From NCBI RefSeq assembly GCF_003144115.1, contig NW_020312004.1, forward strand, positions 712,871 to 776,870: 64,000 nucleotides of DNA, written 5' to 3'. Of the stretch, positions 32,965 to 43,906 are shown one piece after another (the first letter of the stretch is position 1; each line of letters begins with the position of its first letter). This DNA comes from Tilletiopsis washingtonensis. Taxonomy: Eukaryota; Basidiomycota; Exobasidiomycetes; Entylomatales. The notes beneath the pieces were generated by a model. It made no database searches, was not told the origin of the DNA, and saw only the letters and a list, made by a program, of their open reading frames with translations. Both the position numbers and the translations under genes were made by a program.

Positions 32965-35900
32965 ATGGCCGCGCTGCTGCGGCCCTACCTCTTCGGCGGC
33001 AGCGGCCCCAGCACGCCTGTCGAGGGGGCGCCGCCCGTGCCGCCGCTCGGGCCTGCAGACGGCGGGAGCGCGCTCAGCCAGACGCAGCGCCGCGAGCTGG
33101 AGCAGCGCGCGCTGCGACTCGTAGCCAAGCATGAGGCAGACCGGGGTCTCGTTGCCGCAGCCGGAAGAAGTGAGTCGTTCGGCGAAGGGTGTGCCACGCA
33201 GCGGTACTCATGAGCCCTCGCCGCAGCGCTGCTGCCCGCCCAGGTCGCTGAGCTCGTCTCGGCCCTCTCCATCCTGGCGCGGGTCTCGCTGAAGAGCACC
33301 GCATTCCTCATCGAAGTTGTCCTCGAGGCTGCAAAGCATGGCACCGGCATGGGCCTCGGCCTGACTCGCCGGGCGCTCATCACCGCCGTCGGCACCGCTC
33401 GGGCGGTGCATGCCATTCGCGGCGGTGACAACGAGTGGAGCTTCGAGAACGGCGAGGCGCGAAGCACCGGAGGGTGAGTGTGGCACACGTGAGATGACGA
33501 TCTCTGCTGACAGAGTGGCGACAGCGATGCGTTTCTGAACGTGCTGGACCGCTACACGAGGTGAGCCGCGTTCTCGACGGCCCCCCGCGTGCGCTCGCTC
33601 ACATTGCGCACCAGCCTCGGCATCTACCTCATCCATTCGACCTTCACCATGGCTGAGCTGCTCGCGATGAGCAGCTTCCATCTCGCCGACGCAGGCATCC
33701 GCGGCGGCCTAGCAGCTGCCGACGAGTCTGTGCAGCTGATCGATGGCATCTTTGGCTCCAACGAGACGAGCCGGGCGCTTGCCAGCTTCATCACGCTCGT
33801 ACGCAGCGAGCTCACGCAGGATGCCGAGTATGCCGCGCACACGGGCGGCAGCTGGTGGGGCCTCGCGGCGCTCACGAAGGCACTCACCACGTTTGCGGTG
33901 CTGCAGAACGCCACGTACAAGCGCACGGCGCGTGCGCAGCGCATGCGCGTCGTGTACGACTGCACGGTGCTGGGCACTGCAGAGACACGGTCGTGGGCCG
34001 CAATGATCGTCGGCCCGGGCAACTTCACCAAGAGCGGCACCGCTGCACAGCCGCGCATGCTCGAATCGAGCTCGCCGATGGGCTCGCCGCCGCTAGGTGT
34101 GCCGCCGCGCGCGTCGAGCCACTTCGGAGGCCGCTCCGACATGTCGGCGTCGCATGCATCCAGCAGGCGCATGTCGCGCAACAGCATGCACAGCGGCTTC
34201 AGCACGGTCCGCCGCTCGCAGTCCATCTTCGCCGGCTTGGACGAGCCGACAGCGCTGGAGAGCGTCGAGTACGGCGACGCGCACGGCAGCAGCTCGCCGT
34301 ACCAGTCGAGCATCGACGGCAGTGCGTCGGTACTGGAAGACCTCGAGTATCTCGTCGGCACCGCTCCGGATGACGAGGACCCGAATGAGACGTTTGCGCT
34401 GCCGCAGAGCGACACAGGCTCCACCATCGTGGCCGGCCGTGACGAGCTGCCGGAGGAAGTGCTTCGCGCTGTTCGTGGCGCGGATGACGAAGAGCTGCGG
34501 GAGGGCGTTGCGCTAGACTCCCCGGCGGAGGACACCCGGCGCATCGTGCGCCGCTATGCCGGCGGAGGCGGTCGCGAAGAGCTGTCCGAGGTGGTCACCG
34601 AGACGATCGAGGTGGTCGAGACGACAACGACGCTCGAGACCAGCGAGGAGCCGGTCAGACGGCGGCGCAAGGGAAAGGCGGACGCCGCAGCGCCTGACCA
34701 GGGCGCCTCTCGTCTCGGCCGCCGCCTCGCCAATCCCTTCAGCGCGCTCTTGACCGACAGCCGCTCGCTGGAGGGCAGTTCGCGAAGCCGAACCTCGCCA
34801 AGGGTGGGCGCCGAGGACGAGGACGACGAATGGCTGGAGGTCTCGCACTCCGCGTCGGCGAGTGGCGTTCAGCAGGCAGCCTTGCTGCACGGCGGCGGCG
34901 AAGCAGAGACGAACCTGCGCCGTCTCTTGCACGAGGACAAGCAACGACAGCCGCTGCCGCTGCCACCGAGCAGCGAAGGACAGCAGAGCGTTGCGGCGCG
35001 CGCGCGGCAAGAGGCGCTCGAGGATCCCGAGGAGAGCCGCCAGCGCATGACGCTGCGCACAATCACCCGCAAGCTGGTGCAGAAGCGGCGCACGGTCCGT
35101 CGCGTGCACGACTTTGATGACGCCGGAGCCAGCACCGCCGCTACTTCGCCGCAAGTCTCTCCGCCTCGCTCGCCCAAGGCTAGTCGCCGAGGACTGACCG
35201 AGCGTCGCGATGCGCCGACGTCCGCGCGAACGGAGCAGGGACGATCGGCCTCGGCAGGCAGCGAGCTTGCCGAGGGGATCCAGCGAGCTTTTGCAAAGGC
35301 AAAATCGTCGGTCATGGGCGGATCGAGTGCGAGTGCCTCTCGCTCGGCGGTGTCGGCCAGAACGGGCGCGAGCCTCAAGGAGATCTCCAATCTGCAGTCT
35401 CCCGGCCCTTCGTCCGGTGCCAGCACACCTCGAAGGGTCGTCAACGAGCGGGCGCAGCCAGACATTCCCGTGCGCGCATCGCGCCGCACTGGGGTGCCGG
35501 CGGCCGGTTCAGCAAGTGCTCCTTCGCGGCACAAAGAGCTGCCTCGTCCTCCGGCACCTCGCCCGCCGCCAGACCCGCAGTCTCGCGCCTATCCGCCCGA
35601 CTCGTCGCAGACACGCCGTCCACGCACAAGGAGCATCAGCTCTGTGCGCTCCATCACGTCGCAGTCGCACATGCGCAGCACCACCACCACAACGCGCGCC
35701 GAGGCGTCCGCCCATGCGGAAGGGCCGCACGGGGCGCCAGGAGCGTTTCCGCAGCAGCGGCTGGCCACGAATCTGCGGCGCTTCATGCGGCACGCCAGCG
35801 CCTCGTACGGCCAGAACTTCATGCGTCTGCTCGGCATCGGCGAGGCCGATGTGATGTTCACGCAACGACAGCACCACCCCAACGTCTACGCATAGTGAGT

Positions 35901-37399
35901 TCGCAGCGCTGAGATCGAAGGCGCACTGCTGACGCGTCCAGCAGCTGTCATCACGTCGGCATCCCCGCCGAGCACATGCTGCTCAGCAGCTATTCCGAGG
36001 GCGGCGGGGTCCTGCCCTTCTCCAAGGCCCTCTCGCCGATCGTGAACTTCATCTCGATCGACGACGCCTCGCGCGCCATTGTGCTCACCTGCCGCGGCAC
36101 GATGGGCCTCTCGGACATCCTCGTGGACCTGACGTGTCTGTCGGAGGACATCTGGGTCGACGGCGGCGATCCGAAGCACACGTATCAGGTGCACTCGGGC
36201 ATGGCTGCTTCTGCACGCCGCCTCGCAAAGGGCAGCACGGTGCTGGAGACCCTGCGACAGGCGCTCGAGTCTCGACCGGACTACGGTCTCGTGCTGACCG
36301 GTCACTCGCTCGGCGGCGGTGTCGCATCGCTCCTGGCGCTCCTGTGGAGCTCTCCGGCGCACGTCTTTCACGACCGCAGTCTTGCGCAGCCAGACGGGCA
36401 GCCGCGCGTCCGACATCCGCCCATCGAGACGCCTTTTGTCACCTCATTCGACTCTGGGCTGCCGCCCGGCCGGCCGATCCACTGCTTTGGCTTCGGCGTG
36501 CCGGCCGTCTTCAGCGCCGACCTGTCGCGCTGGAGCCAGGGTCTCTGCACGTCGCTCGTGCACGGCTTCGACATCGTGCCGTCGCTCTCGCTTGGCGTCT
36601 TGCACGACCTCAAGGCAGTAGCCAAGAGCCTTAGCGAGGAGGACAGCGTGATGGCGCAGGAGATCGTCGGGCGCGTGATCGGCCTCTACCAACGGCAGCA
36701 CGCGGGCGGCTCGAAGCTGCTTGCGGAGCAGTCCAGCGGCGCCGCTGGCACGCGTCCGTCCGATGTGCCGCTTCACGAACGCGAGCAGCGTCTGGACCTC
36801 CGCGAGCTGGCCGAGGGCCGCACACGCAATCGAGCAGCTGAGGCCGGCTACACCGATCCGCGTCTTTCGGCTGAGCCTGGCGAGGATGCCGAGGCAGAAG
36901 AGCTGCCGCGCGCGAAGCCGGAACGTGGTGGCTACAAGAGCAAGAAGGCCGATCCACAGACGGACGAGGAGCTGGCGGACTGGCTCTGGGACCTGCTGCA
37001 GACGATGCGTGCCGACATGTCCAACGACAAGCTCGTGAGTGGCCGCGGAAGGGAAGGCGGCTTCATTTGCTGATGCGGAAACAGTATCCGCCGGGCCGCG
37101 TGCTCTGCATCGAGGCCTTCGCCGTCTACGTCACGGCTGCCTCGTCGGGCACGTCTGCCTCGTCGCCGTTCATGCAGGCCGGCCAGTCGTCGTCCAAGCG
37201 CAGCGAGGCACACCGCGTGGTGCTGCGCGAGTGCGAGGACGTGCGCGCACGCTTCGGAGAGCCGCTCTTTGCGCGCTCCATGCTGCGCGACCACACGCCG
37301 CCGGCGTACGAGCTCTGCACGCAGCTGCTGTACGATGCTGTCGTGGACGACTCTGAGCGCGCGCAGACGGGCGCCCGGGAGAACGCCGGCATGTCGTGA
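32965..37399 (+). CDS. Class-3 lipase (diacylglycerol-lipase-like), 1391 aa
   Basis: Exons 32965-33169, 33227-33473, 33525-33560 (36 nt), 33615-35894, 35942-37034 and 37085-37399 are in phase. An N-terminal segment with amphipathic/hydrophobic stretches (about 70-330) is followed by a ~550-residue Ser/Arg/Glu-rich disordered linker with a DVTETIEVVETTTTLE-like acidic patch. The lipase domain lies at ~925-1290: VLTCRGT oxyanion loop, LVLTGHSLGGGVASLL with GxSxG Ser about residue 1042, and VHGFDIVPSLS with the catalytic Asp about 1133. A C-terminal acidic/basic tail carries PPGRVLCIEAF. This matches fungal sn1-DAG-lipase-type proteins acting on membrane lipids. The acceptor at 35941/35944 is a CAGCAG tandem, allowing one residue of variation. 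No signal peptide is evident. Confidence 0.88.
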
Positions 37400-37660
37400 T
37401 CCACGACCCAGAACACAGCACGGACCTCATCGCGACTCCTGACTCCACTAGATGACGATACTCGAGGACTCCCTCTCTCGCACGACCTGCGGCATGCGCA
37501 ACACACACTTCACGCGCACCGCCCTCACGCCAACTCATGCGGACTGATACCCGTTACGCTATGCCCTGGTGCGAGTGCGAGGAATGAGGCGTCTATGTGA
37601 GGCGAGGCGACGGCGGAGAGGTATGCATGATCCGAGAGGATGCGAGTGTGCTTGCGGGCA

Positions 37661-39899
37661 CTACCCATTGAAGGCGTCCTCGTCGATCTCGACGCCGAAT
37701 TCGGCGGCCATCTCGGACATGCCGGCGGCGAGGTCGTCCTCGAAGCCGCGCTTGCGCTCCTTTGCCGGCAGCGGCTTGAGGCCGAGCGCGCCGAGCGGGT
37801 ATTTGAAGAAGAGCTCGACCCAGTGCACGAGGCGGCTCGACTGGAAGAGCACGTCGATGGCGAGCAGGGCCGTGCGGAACTTGAGGCTCGCGACGCGGTC
37901 GGCGAGCGTCGTGTGCTGCTCGGAGACGAGCGCAGAGGCTGCGTGGCGCGCGAGGATGTTGAGGCGGTTGACTGGCGAGCCGACGGTCTGGCAGTTGGCC
38001 TGGGTGGAGGGTGAGCAAGGCGAGGCGAGCGAAGTGCGCGAGCACGCACCTGTACGATGCGCATGCTGCGCCCCACAAAGATGAGCTCCTTGGGCACAAG
38101 CTCGACGTTGTCAAGGAACTTCTTCATCTTCTCGCGCTGCACCTCGGCCTCGCTCCTGCCGCTGGCGCGGCGCTCCTCGCGCGCCCGCTGCTTCTCCTCC
38201 TTGCTCTTGCCCGACCACGGGCGCATGAGCGTGGCGCTGGCGAAGAGCTCCGAGCCCTCTTCGCCGATGCCCCAGGACGACATGATGCGGTTCATGCCGC
38301 GCATATCGACCTCGTAGATTGCTGTGAGAGGTGGTGAGCCATGTGCGAGCGAGCACTCATCGCTGCTTCTCACCTTTCCACAGCTGGGCGTACTGCTTGC
38401 GGAAGTCTGCAGCAGGCGTGAGCAAGCGGCGCGAAGTGCAGACGACACCGCCACATACCGTCGGTCAGGCGCACAACGAGGCCGTGGTCGATGATGACGA
38501 TCTGGTGCTTGCCCTTCTTGCCGTTGGGGTGCTGACGGACCAGCACGTTGCCGGCATGTCCATCGGCGTGCACAAGGCCTGGAGACGGGTCAGTGACGCT
38601 GCAGTGGTCGCGCATCAAGTGGCTTACCATACTGGAAGATCATGCTGCGGCGCAGGTGTCAGCCCAGAGCTCGGCTGCCCTTGCCACGCCACTCACCTCG
38701 AGAAGACCTCGCAGACGCTGCGCGTCGCCTCCTTGACACTGAGCCCCATCTCCTCGATGCGCTTCACGTCCGTCATCTTGGCCGCGTGAGGGATGTAGTC
38801 CATGACGAGCACCTGCTCGCCGCTCAGCTCCTCGTAGATGCGCGGCACCATGACCGTCTCGCGAATGAGGCGCATGGGATCGCTCTCCACGGCCTTGCGC
38901 AGCGCCGTGGCGTTGGCAGCCTCCTTGACGAACGACGTCTCGTTGAGCGTCTGCTGCGAAATGTACTGGCCGAACGCCGACATCGGCAGATCGAAGATGC
39001 GCTCGTAGACGTGCAGCATCAGTCGGAAGCACAGCAGATCCCACCCCGCCTGCGCGATGATCTCGGGCCGCTGCACCTTGACGGCAACGGCGGCACCCGG
39101 CTCGCCGGAGGGCGTCTTGAGGCGGGCGACGTGCACCTGCGCTATTGACGCAGCCGCCAGTGGGGTGTGGTCGATGGAGTGGAAGAGCTCTTCGACAGGA
39201 GCGCCGCGGTCCTTCTCGATGACCTTGCGCACCACCTCCCAGTCCATGCGCTCGGCATCGTCGAGCAGCTTGGCGAGCTGCAGGTACGGCTTGGGCAGCA
39301 CGGCGCCCTGGCTGCCGAGCGCCTGTGCCAGCTTGGTGTAGAGGCCGGCGTTTGCCTCGCATGTTGCAAGCATGCGTGCGGCGCAGCGCTCGTGCAGCGC
39401 ATGGCTCGACTCGAGGCTGCCGTCCCAGACGAATCTGCCAGGGCGTCAGCAATGCTCATAGGGAATGCCCCTCTCTGCAGCGCGAAGACCGCACATCTCC
39501 GCGAACGCCTGCCATCATCGCCCGCAGCTCTGCCCATTCAGGACCAGGGAAGCCATTGCCGCTGCTGCGTTCCCGTACTCCTGGCCGTGTTGCTCTCGAG
39601 CATGCTCACTTGTAGTCGACGGCGATCTGCGCCGCACACCACGCCGTGCGCAGGTTGCGCTCCAGCACGCGGTGCCACAGCCAGCGGTCCGTCGCATACA
39701 CGCCCAGCCCGGCGGCGACGAGCAGCGAGACGATACGAGTGCCGCGACGCCGTGCGACTGGTGGTGGCGCAGCTGCGGCGCTACTGGAGGCAGCGGCGCG
39801 CGAGGAGCTCGAGGCGAGGCGCAATGGCGGCGGCACGCCGAGGCGTGGCCACACGCAGAGCAGCGCGGGCCGCGGCGGCGCACGGGGCAGGCCGCGCAT
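37661..39899 (-). CDS. MCP2: ABC1/UbiB-family atypical kinase-like protein, ADCK1/Mcp2 type
   Basis: Mitochondrial protein of the UbiB family; Mcp2/ADCK1 members affect mitochondrial lipid balance. Exons 39899-39610, 39434-38697, 38644-38628 (17 nt), 38578-38459, 38406-38374 (33 nt), 38321-38050 and 37999-37661 give 602 aa in phase. The presequence is MRGLPRAPPRPALL, followed by a membrane segment (IVSLLVAAGLGVYA). The family motifs are NAGLYTKLAQALGSQG (the KxGQ motif reads KLAQ), the Ala-rich loop LAAASIAQVHVARL, AVKVQ, SFVKEAAN (ExD-type helix), the HADGHAGN catalytic loop and VIIDHGL in place of DFG. A further in-frame ATG at 39974 would add 25 residues. Active-site divergence suggests no ordinary protein-kinase activity. 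Confidence 0.88.
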
Positions 39900-40704
39900 G
39901 CAGGATGCAGCTGCAGTGAGGGGGTGCTGGGAGGTGGAAGTGGGAAGTAGAGGTGCGCTGCGAGGGGCTGACATCGGCAAGTGCCTCGGGCAGGCGGAGC
40001 AGGGCGAGGTGGAGGAAGCTGACCAACAGAGCGTGGGAGCACTGCGCGTGAGAGCAGCGCAGGCCGGCCTCTCATCGTGCAGGCGCGTGCAGCACCTTGC
40101 ACGCAGCTGCGCTGAGGACGCATGGAGGGCAGCTGGTCTTGCACGCCGTCGGCACGCTCGTCTTCAAGAGGGCCTGCTGCTGTGGTTGGGGACAGGCACC
40201 AAGGGCGTCTCGAGTAGGCGGTCTGGACGTCGCAGCTTCTTGCACGAGCGGCGTGAACGATGAGAGCGAGGTTGCAGCGTCCGAGGCGCGTCGGGGCTCC
40301 GCGTCCGAGACGAAGCCATGGCTTCAATGTCGCCCAGCCATCATCTCGCCAGCAACTGGAGCCTCAGATCACACGACGTAGCACCTCTGCGCTGCGCCCT
40401 GATTTCGACGTATTCACCTCGCTGTCAGGCGCACATGCTGCTGCGCTGCGGCGGCGGCGAGATGTGCCAGGGGGGGCTGCTCGTGCCACGCGAGCGGTAG
40501 CGTGAGGCTAGGGGCGGCAGCGCGGCGGCGCGGCGCGCGCGGCGGCGAGGAAATCTGAAATCGGCGGCGGCAGCGGGCACGGCGCGAGAGGGACGCAGCC
40601 GCACCTGATGCTGTGCCAGGGTGCAGCAGGCAGCGCAGACGCCGCCGGGTGTTGCATCCGCCGCGCTGCTTCTCTCCTCCTCACCACCACCCATCACCGC
40701 AGCC
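39900..40704. promoter_or_regulatory. Divergent intergenic region Mcp2-like / LEA2-type gene
   Basis: This ~0.8-kb spacer has an alternative in-frame ATG for the Mcp2-like gene at 39974. The rest shows no gene. CT-rich and CCACC-rich sequence immediately precedes the ATG at 40705. Confidence 0.45.
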
Positions 40705-42480
40705 ATGTCCTACAGCGCTGCCGACGCATACGCCTCTGCGCCGTCGCCCGCCTCGCCGACGCGGCCCGCGCCCGTGCAGCAGCCGCGCTACTCGACGAGC
40801 AGCGGCGCGCGTGCCTTTGACGCCGGCGACTACGAGGCGCGCGCCGGCACGGCCAGCCGCAGCAGCATGGCCAAGCACGCCGGCGGGCCGGCGCAGGCGT
40901 GGCGCGAGGAGAGCGAGAGCGAGGGTGAGTGGCGCAGGGGCGCAGCGTGGTGAGGCGAGATGTGCATGAGGGCCGAGGACATGCGACAGGGGCGCAGTGG
41001 CGCAAGGCTGCGAGAAGAGGCGTAGGCGAGGGGCATGCCATGCAGCCGTGCTCTCCCAGCATCCCTTGCCACGGCCACCAGCTGGGCCATCGTAGCGCCG
41101 CCCGATGCGGCTGCGAGCCGCGCTCTCCACGCACCTCTCGGCCTCTCACCCCGGCCCTGGCTGACGCCGCTCTTGGCGCAGACGAGGACTGGAATGTCTA
41201 CGACGACTTTAACAACGCCGCGCCGCTCAGCGCCGCCGGCTCGCGCTCCATGATCGCCGGCGTGACGGGTGCGGGCGGCGGCGCCGCCTCGGCGGGCCGG
41301 CCGTCCGGCGACGGCTACTGGGGCCCGCAGGGCGGCTCGCGCAACGCGCGCAACTCGCGCGGCTCGGCGCTGCTCGACGCCTCGGCGTTTGGCTTTGACG
41401 CGCAGACGTCGGACCCGCGCGTCGTGGGCGACCAGCCGATGCCGTCGTCGCCGTCGTACGCCTACGGCGGCAACTACGGCGGCTACGCGGCTGCGCCGCC
41501 GGATACGCCTGGCTCGTACGCGGGCAAGGAGACGGGCGAGGGCATCGAGCTGATCACCGTGCCCGCGCTCGGCACCGAGTACACCGACGAGGAGCGGCGC
41601 ATGATGAAGGGCCGCGAGCGCCGCAAGTCGAAGCTCGCCAAGAAGAAGAACCGCATCGGGCGCTCGACGGGCAAGTGGGCGCGCGGCGAGACGAAGCTGT
41701 GCGGCTGGCTGAGTCCGCGGCTGGCGGTGTTCCTCGCCTTTGGCATCCTGATCTTGTGAGTAGATTTCAGGTTTCGCAGTGCGGCAGAGGGCTGACTCCT
41801 GCGGCAGGCTCGGCATCACGCTATACTTTGTGATCCCTCGCGTGCCCAGTGCGTGGGCTTGGGTCCTTCTGTGCTTCGCGCTTGCTCATCTTCCCCTGCA
41901 GCGTTTGCGTTCTTCAGCGCACAGCCGCTGCTGGCCGTGCCGAACGCCGGCTCCATGTCGACGACGTACACGCCGACGCGCTCGTTTGCGTGAGTGCCGT
42001 GGTGTGGCAGCCATCGCCGCTGCTGACCCCTCCGCCAGCATGCGCATGAACATCTCGCTCGCCGGCGACAACCGCGGCGGCTACATTCCCTCGTCGGCGA
42101 CGGACCTCGACATCAAGGTGTACTCGCTCTCGACGCGCAAGCTCGTCGGCGAGGGCAAGATGGACTCGCAGACGTTCCCGGGCAAGAAGCGCACGCAGTT
42201 CCTCTTCCCCATCGACTTTAGCTACACGAGCCTCAACGCGACCGCGTCGGGCGACTCGACGTTCCAGGAGTTCTACCAGGCGTGCGGCCACAAGGGTGCG
42301 TCGCGCGCGTGCCTGCAGCAGCGGCAGTGCTGACCACCCCATGCAGTGCCCGGCACGGCGCGCCCGACGCTCAACCTCGCCGTCAGCCTCACGATGAAGA
42401 TTACGGGGCTCATCGGCCGGAAAGGCGCCAGCACGCAGCTCAACTCGATTGAGTGTCCGTTTGAGCTCGACTCGGAGTGA
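40705..42480 (+). CDS. LEA2-type single-pass membrane protein (437 aa)
   Basis: Exons 40705-40924, 41182-41755, 41808-41848, 41902-41989, 42039-42295 and 42347-42480 join in phase. The N-terminal ~190 residues are Ser/Gly/Ala-rich and cytosolic. A basic juxtamembrane block (RERRKSKLAKKKNRIG) precedes one helix (LAVFLAFGILILLGITLYFV, about residues 247-270, spanning two introns). The extracytoplasmic or lumenal part has a LEA2-like beta pattern: AFFSAQPLLAV, MNISLAGDNRGGYIP, LDIKVYSLSTRKLVGEG, TLNLAVSLTMKITGL. This domain is known in plant NDR1-like and fungal vacuolar or plasma-membrane proteins, where its role is probably lipid or protein contact. Function here is not known. Confidence 0.75.
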
Positions 42481-43089
42481 GTCGCGAGGAGGCCGACGGG
42501 CCAACCCATGCTGACGCCCACGCAGTCAGTGATTGCTGCGCCTCGGCTTGCCCCTTCTCCACGCGATCAATTGATACGGTGCACACAGAGCAGTGCAGAG
42601 CGGTAGCGCGAGAAGTGCACGTGCGCGGCGCTGCCGTGAGCATGCAGAGGCATCCATCTTCACGCCGCTGTTCAGCGTCACAGCACGCCTGTCGTCGCTT
42701 CGCCCTTGCAGCCGGCTGGGGGCTCGTGACGACGCGACGGGGTGCGTGAGGACACTCCCGTGTCACACGATCGCGCGCATACCGCTGTACAGCTGCAGGG
42801 CGCGGTTCGGGCCATGGACAGCACGGAGAGATCCGGCGCTGCGATGTCGAGAGCAAGCACACCCGCAGCCGGCATCCGTCCCTCGGGGGGGGGGGGGGCA
42901 ATTTTGCGGCGTGAGTGACAGCGAGCGGCGCTCAGCGTCGCCCTCGTGAGCGATGCAAGGTCAGGACGTGGCGCACATGCGGAGGCGAGCACCGCCGTCG
43001 CCTGCTTGTCCGCTGGAAGAGCCGCCGGCGCCCCGGCTGTGAGAAGACAGAACGGGTTGCCGGGCCTGTGGGCACGAAGCAAAAATGAA
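42481..43089. other. Intergenic region with G14 run
   Basis: Downstream flank of the LEA2-type gene up to the first tRNA. Fourteen consecutive G bases occupy 42885-42898. No gene is seen. A T-rich stretch just below the tRNA 3' end on the minus strand (ATTTTTGC at about 43083-43090) fits a Pol III terminator. Confidence 0.55.
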
Positions 43090-43182
43090 TGCTTGGACGG
43101 GGAATCGAACCCCGGGCTCCCGCAACCGTTGCGATTGACTCGCTCATGGCAAGCGAGAATTTTACCACTAAACCACCCAAGC
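43090..43182 (-). tRNA. tRNA-Gly(GCC): tRNA-Gly(GCC) with intron, copy 1
   Basis: A 93-nt gene. Acceptor GCTTGGG pairs with TCCAAGC, discriminator A. D-arm/A-box TGGTTTAGTGGTAAAA. Anticodon stem CTCGC/GCGGG holds loop TTGCCAT, anticodon GCC. A ~22-nt intron follows the base after the anticodon, at the canonical 37/38 site. T-arm CGGGGTTCGATTCCCCG. No CCA is encoded. It is followed by a short T run on its own strand. Confidence 0.96.
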
Positions 43183-43521
43183 GCCATACTCACCGGCTCA
43201 ACCAAACAGTATATGAACCCTTTGCTCAGACAGAAAGTGCATCAAGCATTCTGAGGCACAAGTCACCTCTCTGATGCAGAGAGTGAGTTGTGCTGACACA
43301 ACATGTGTACTCTTGGCATCAGCACCTCCTGCAATATGCTTTACAAGCTCAGGCAGCAGTCATCAGCCCAACCAGCACTCTTGCTGTCGATCAGCCTTGT
43401 GTGCTAGCTCCTGACAAGGAGCTGCCCTGTGTGCTGCCTCTCAATGCTCGGGATCTGCTGGTGAGCGCAGTCTTTCCAGCAACAGGTTCATATATTGTTT
43501 AGTTGAGACGGCAAGTATGGC
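43183..43521. repeat. Spacer between inverted tRNA copies, with homologous 5' flanks
   Basis: The inner 5' flanks of the two tRNA genes are alike for ~38 bp (GGTTCATATA.TGTTT.GTTGAG.CGG..AGTATGGC on each coding strand). So the inverted duplication includes upstream sequence, probably Pol III promoter context. The central ~260 bp is less GC-rich than the rest of the window and holds no gene. Confidence 0.8.
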
Positions 43522-43614
43522 GCTTGGGTGGTTTAGTGGTAAAATTCTCGCTTGCCATGAGCGAGTCAATCGCGACGGTTGCGGGAGCCCGGGGTTCGAT
43601 TCCCCGTCCAAGCA
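43522..43614 (+). tRNA. tRNA-Gly(GCC): tRNA-Gly(GCC) with intron, copy 2 (inverted)
   Basis: Same 93-nt structure as copy 1 in the opposite orientation. The only difference seen is one base in the intron (GCGACGG against GCAACGG). The mature tRNAs are identical. It is followed by CACTTTTTG, a Pol III terminator. Confidence 0.96.
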
Positions 43615-43906
43615 TTCACTTTTTGCCCGCTCCTCGGCAGTCTTTTTGTGCCCCCGGAGCGCCGCGTGCTTGCGCGTTCTCGTTCCCCCACCCACGCGGC
43701 ACGCAAAGCCAGACCAGGACCATGGCTGGAGAGGTATGGCGGTCGCAGTCGATGCTGAGCCGACGCTACCCGGCCGAACATGTTCCTTGCCGCCACCCTT
43801 GCTGGCGCTCCACGCGTGCGGCGAACGGCAGGGGGATGCCTGCTTCTCGGCCTCGTCGTCCGCTTCACACAACATCGGGTGCAGTCTATAGTCTATCATT
43901 GCATCA

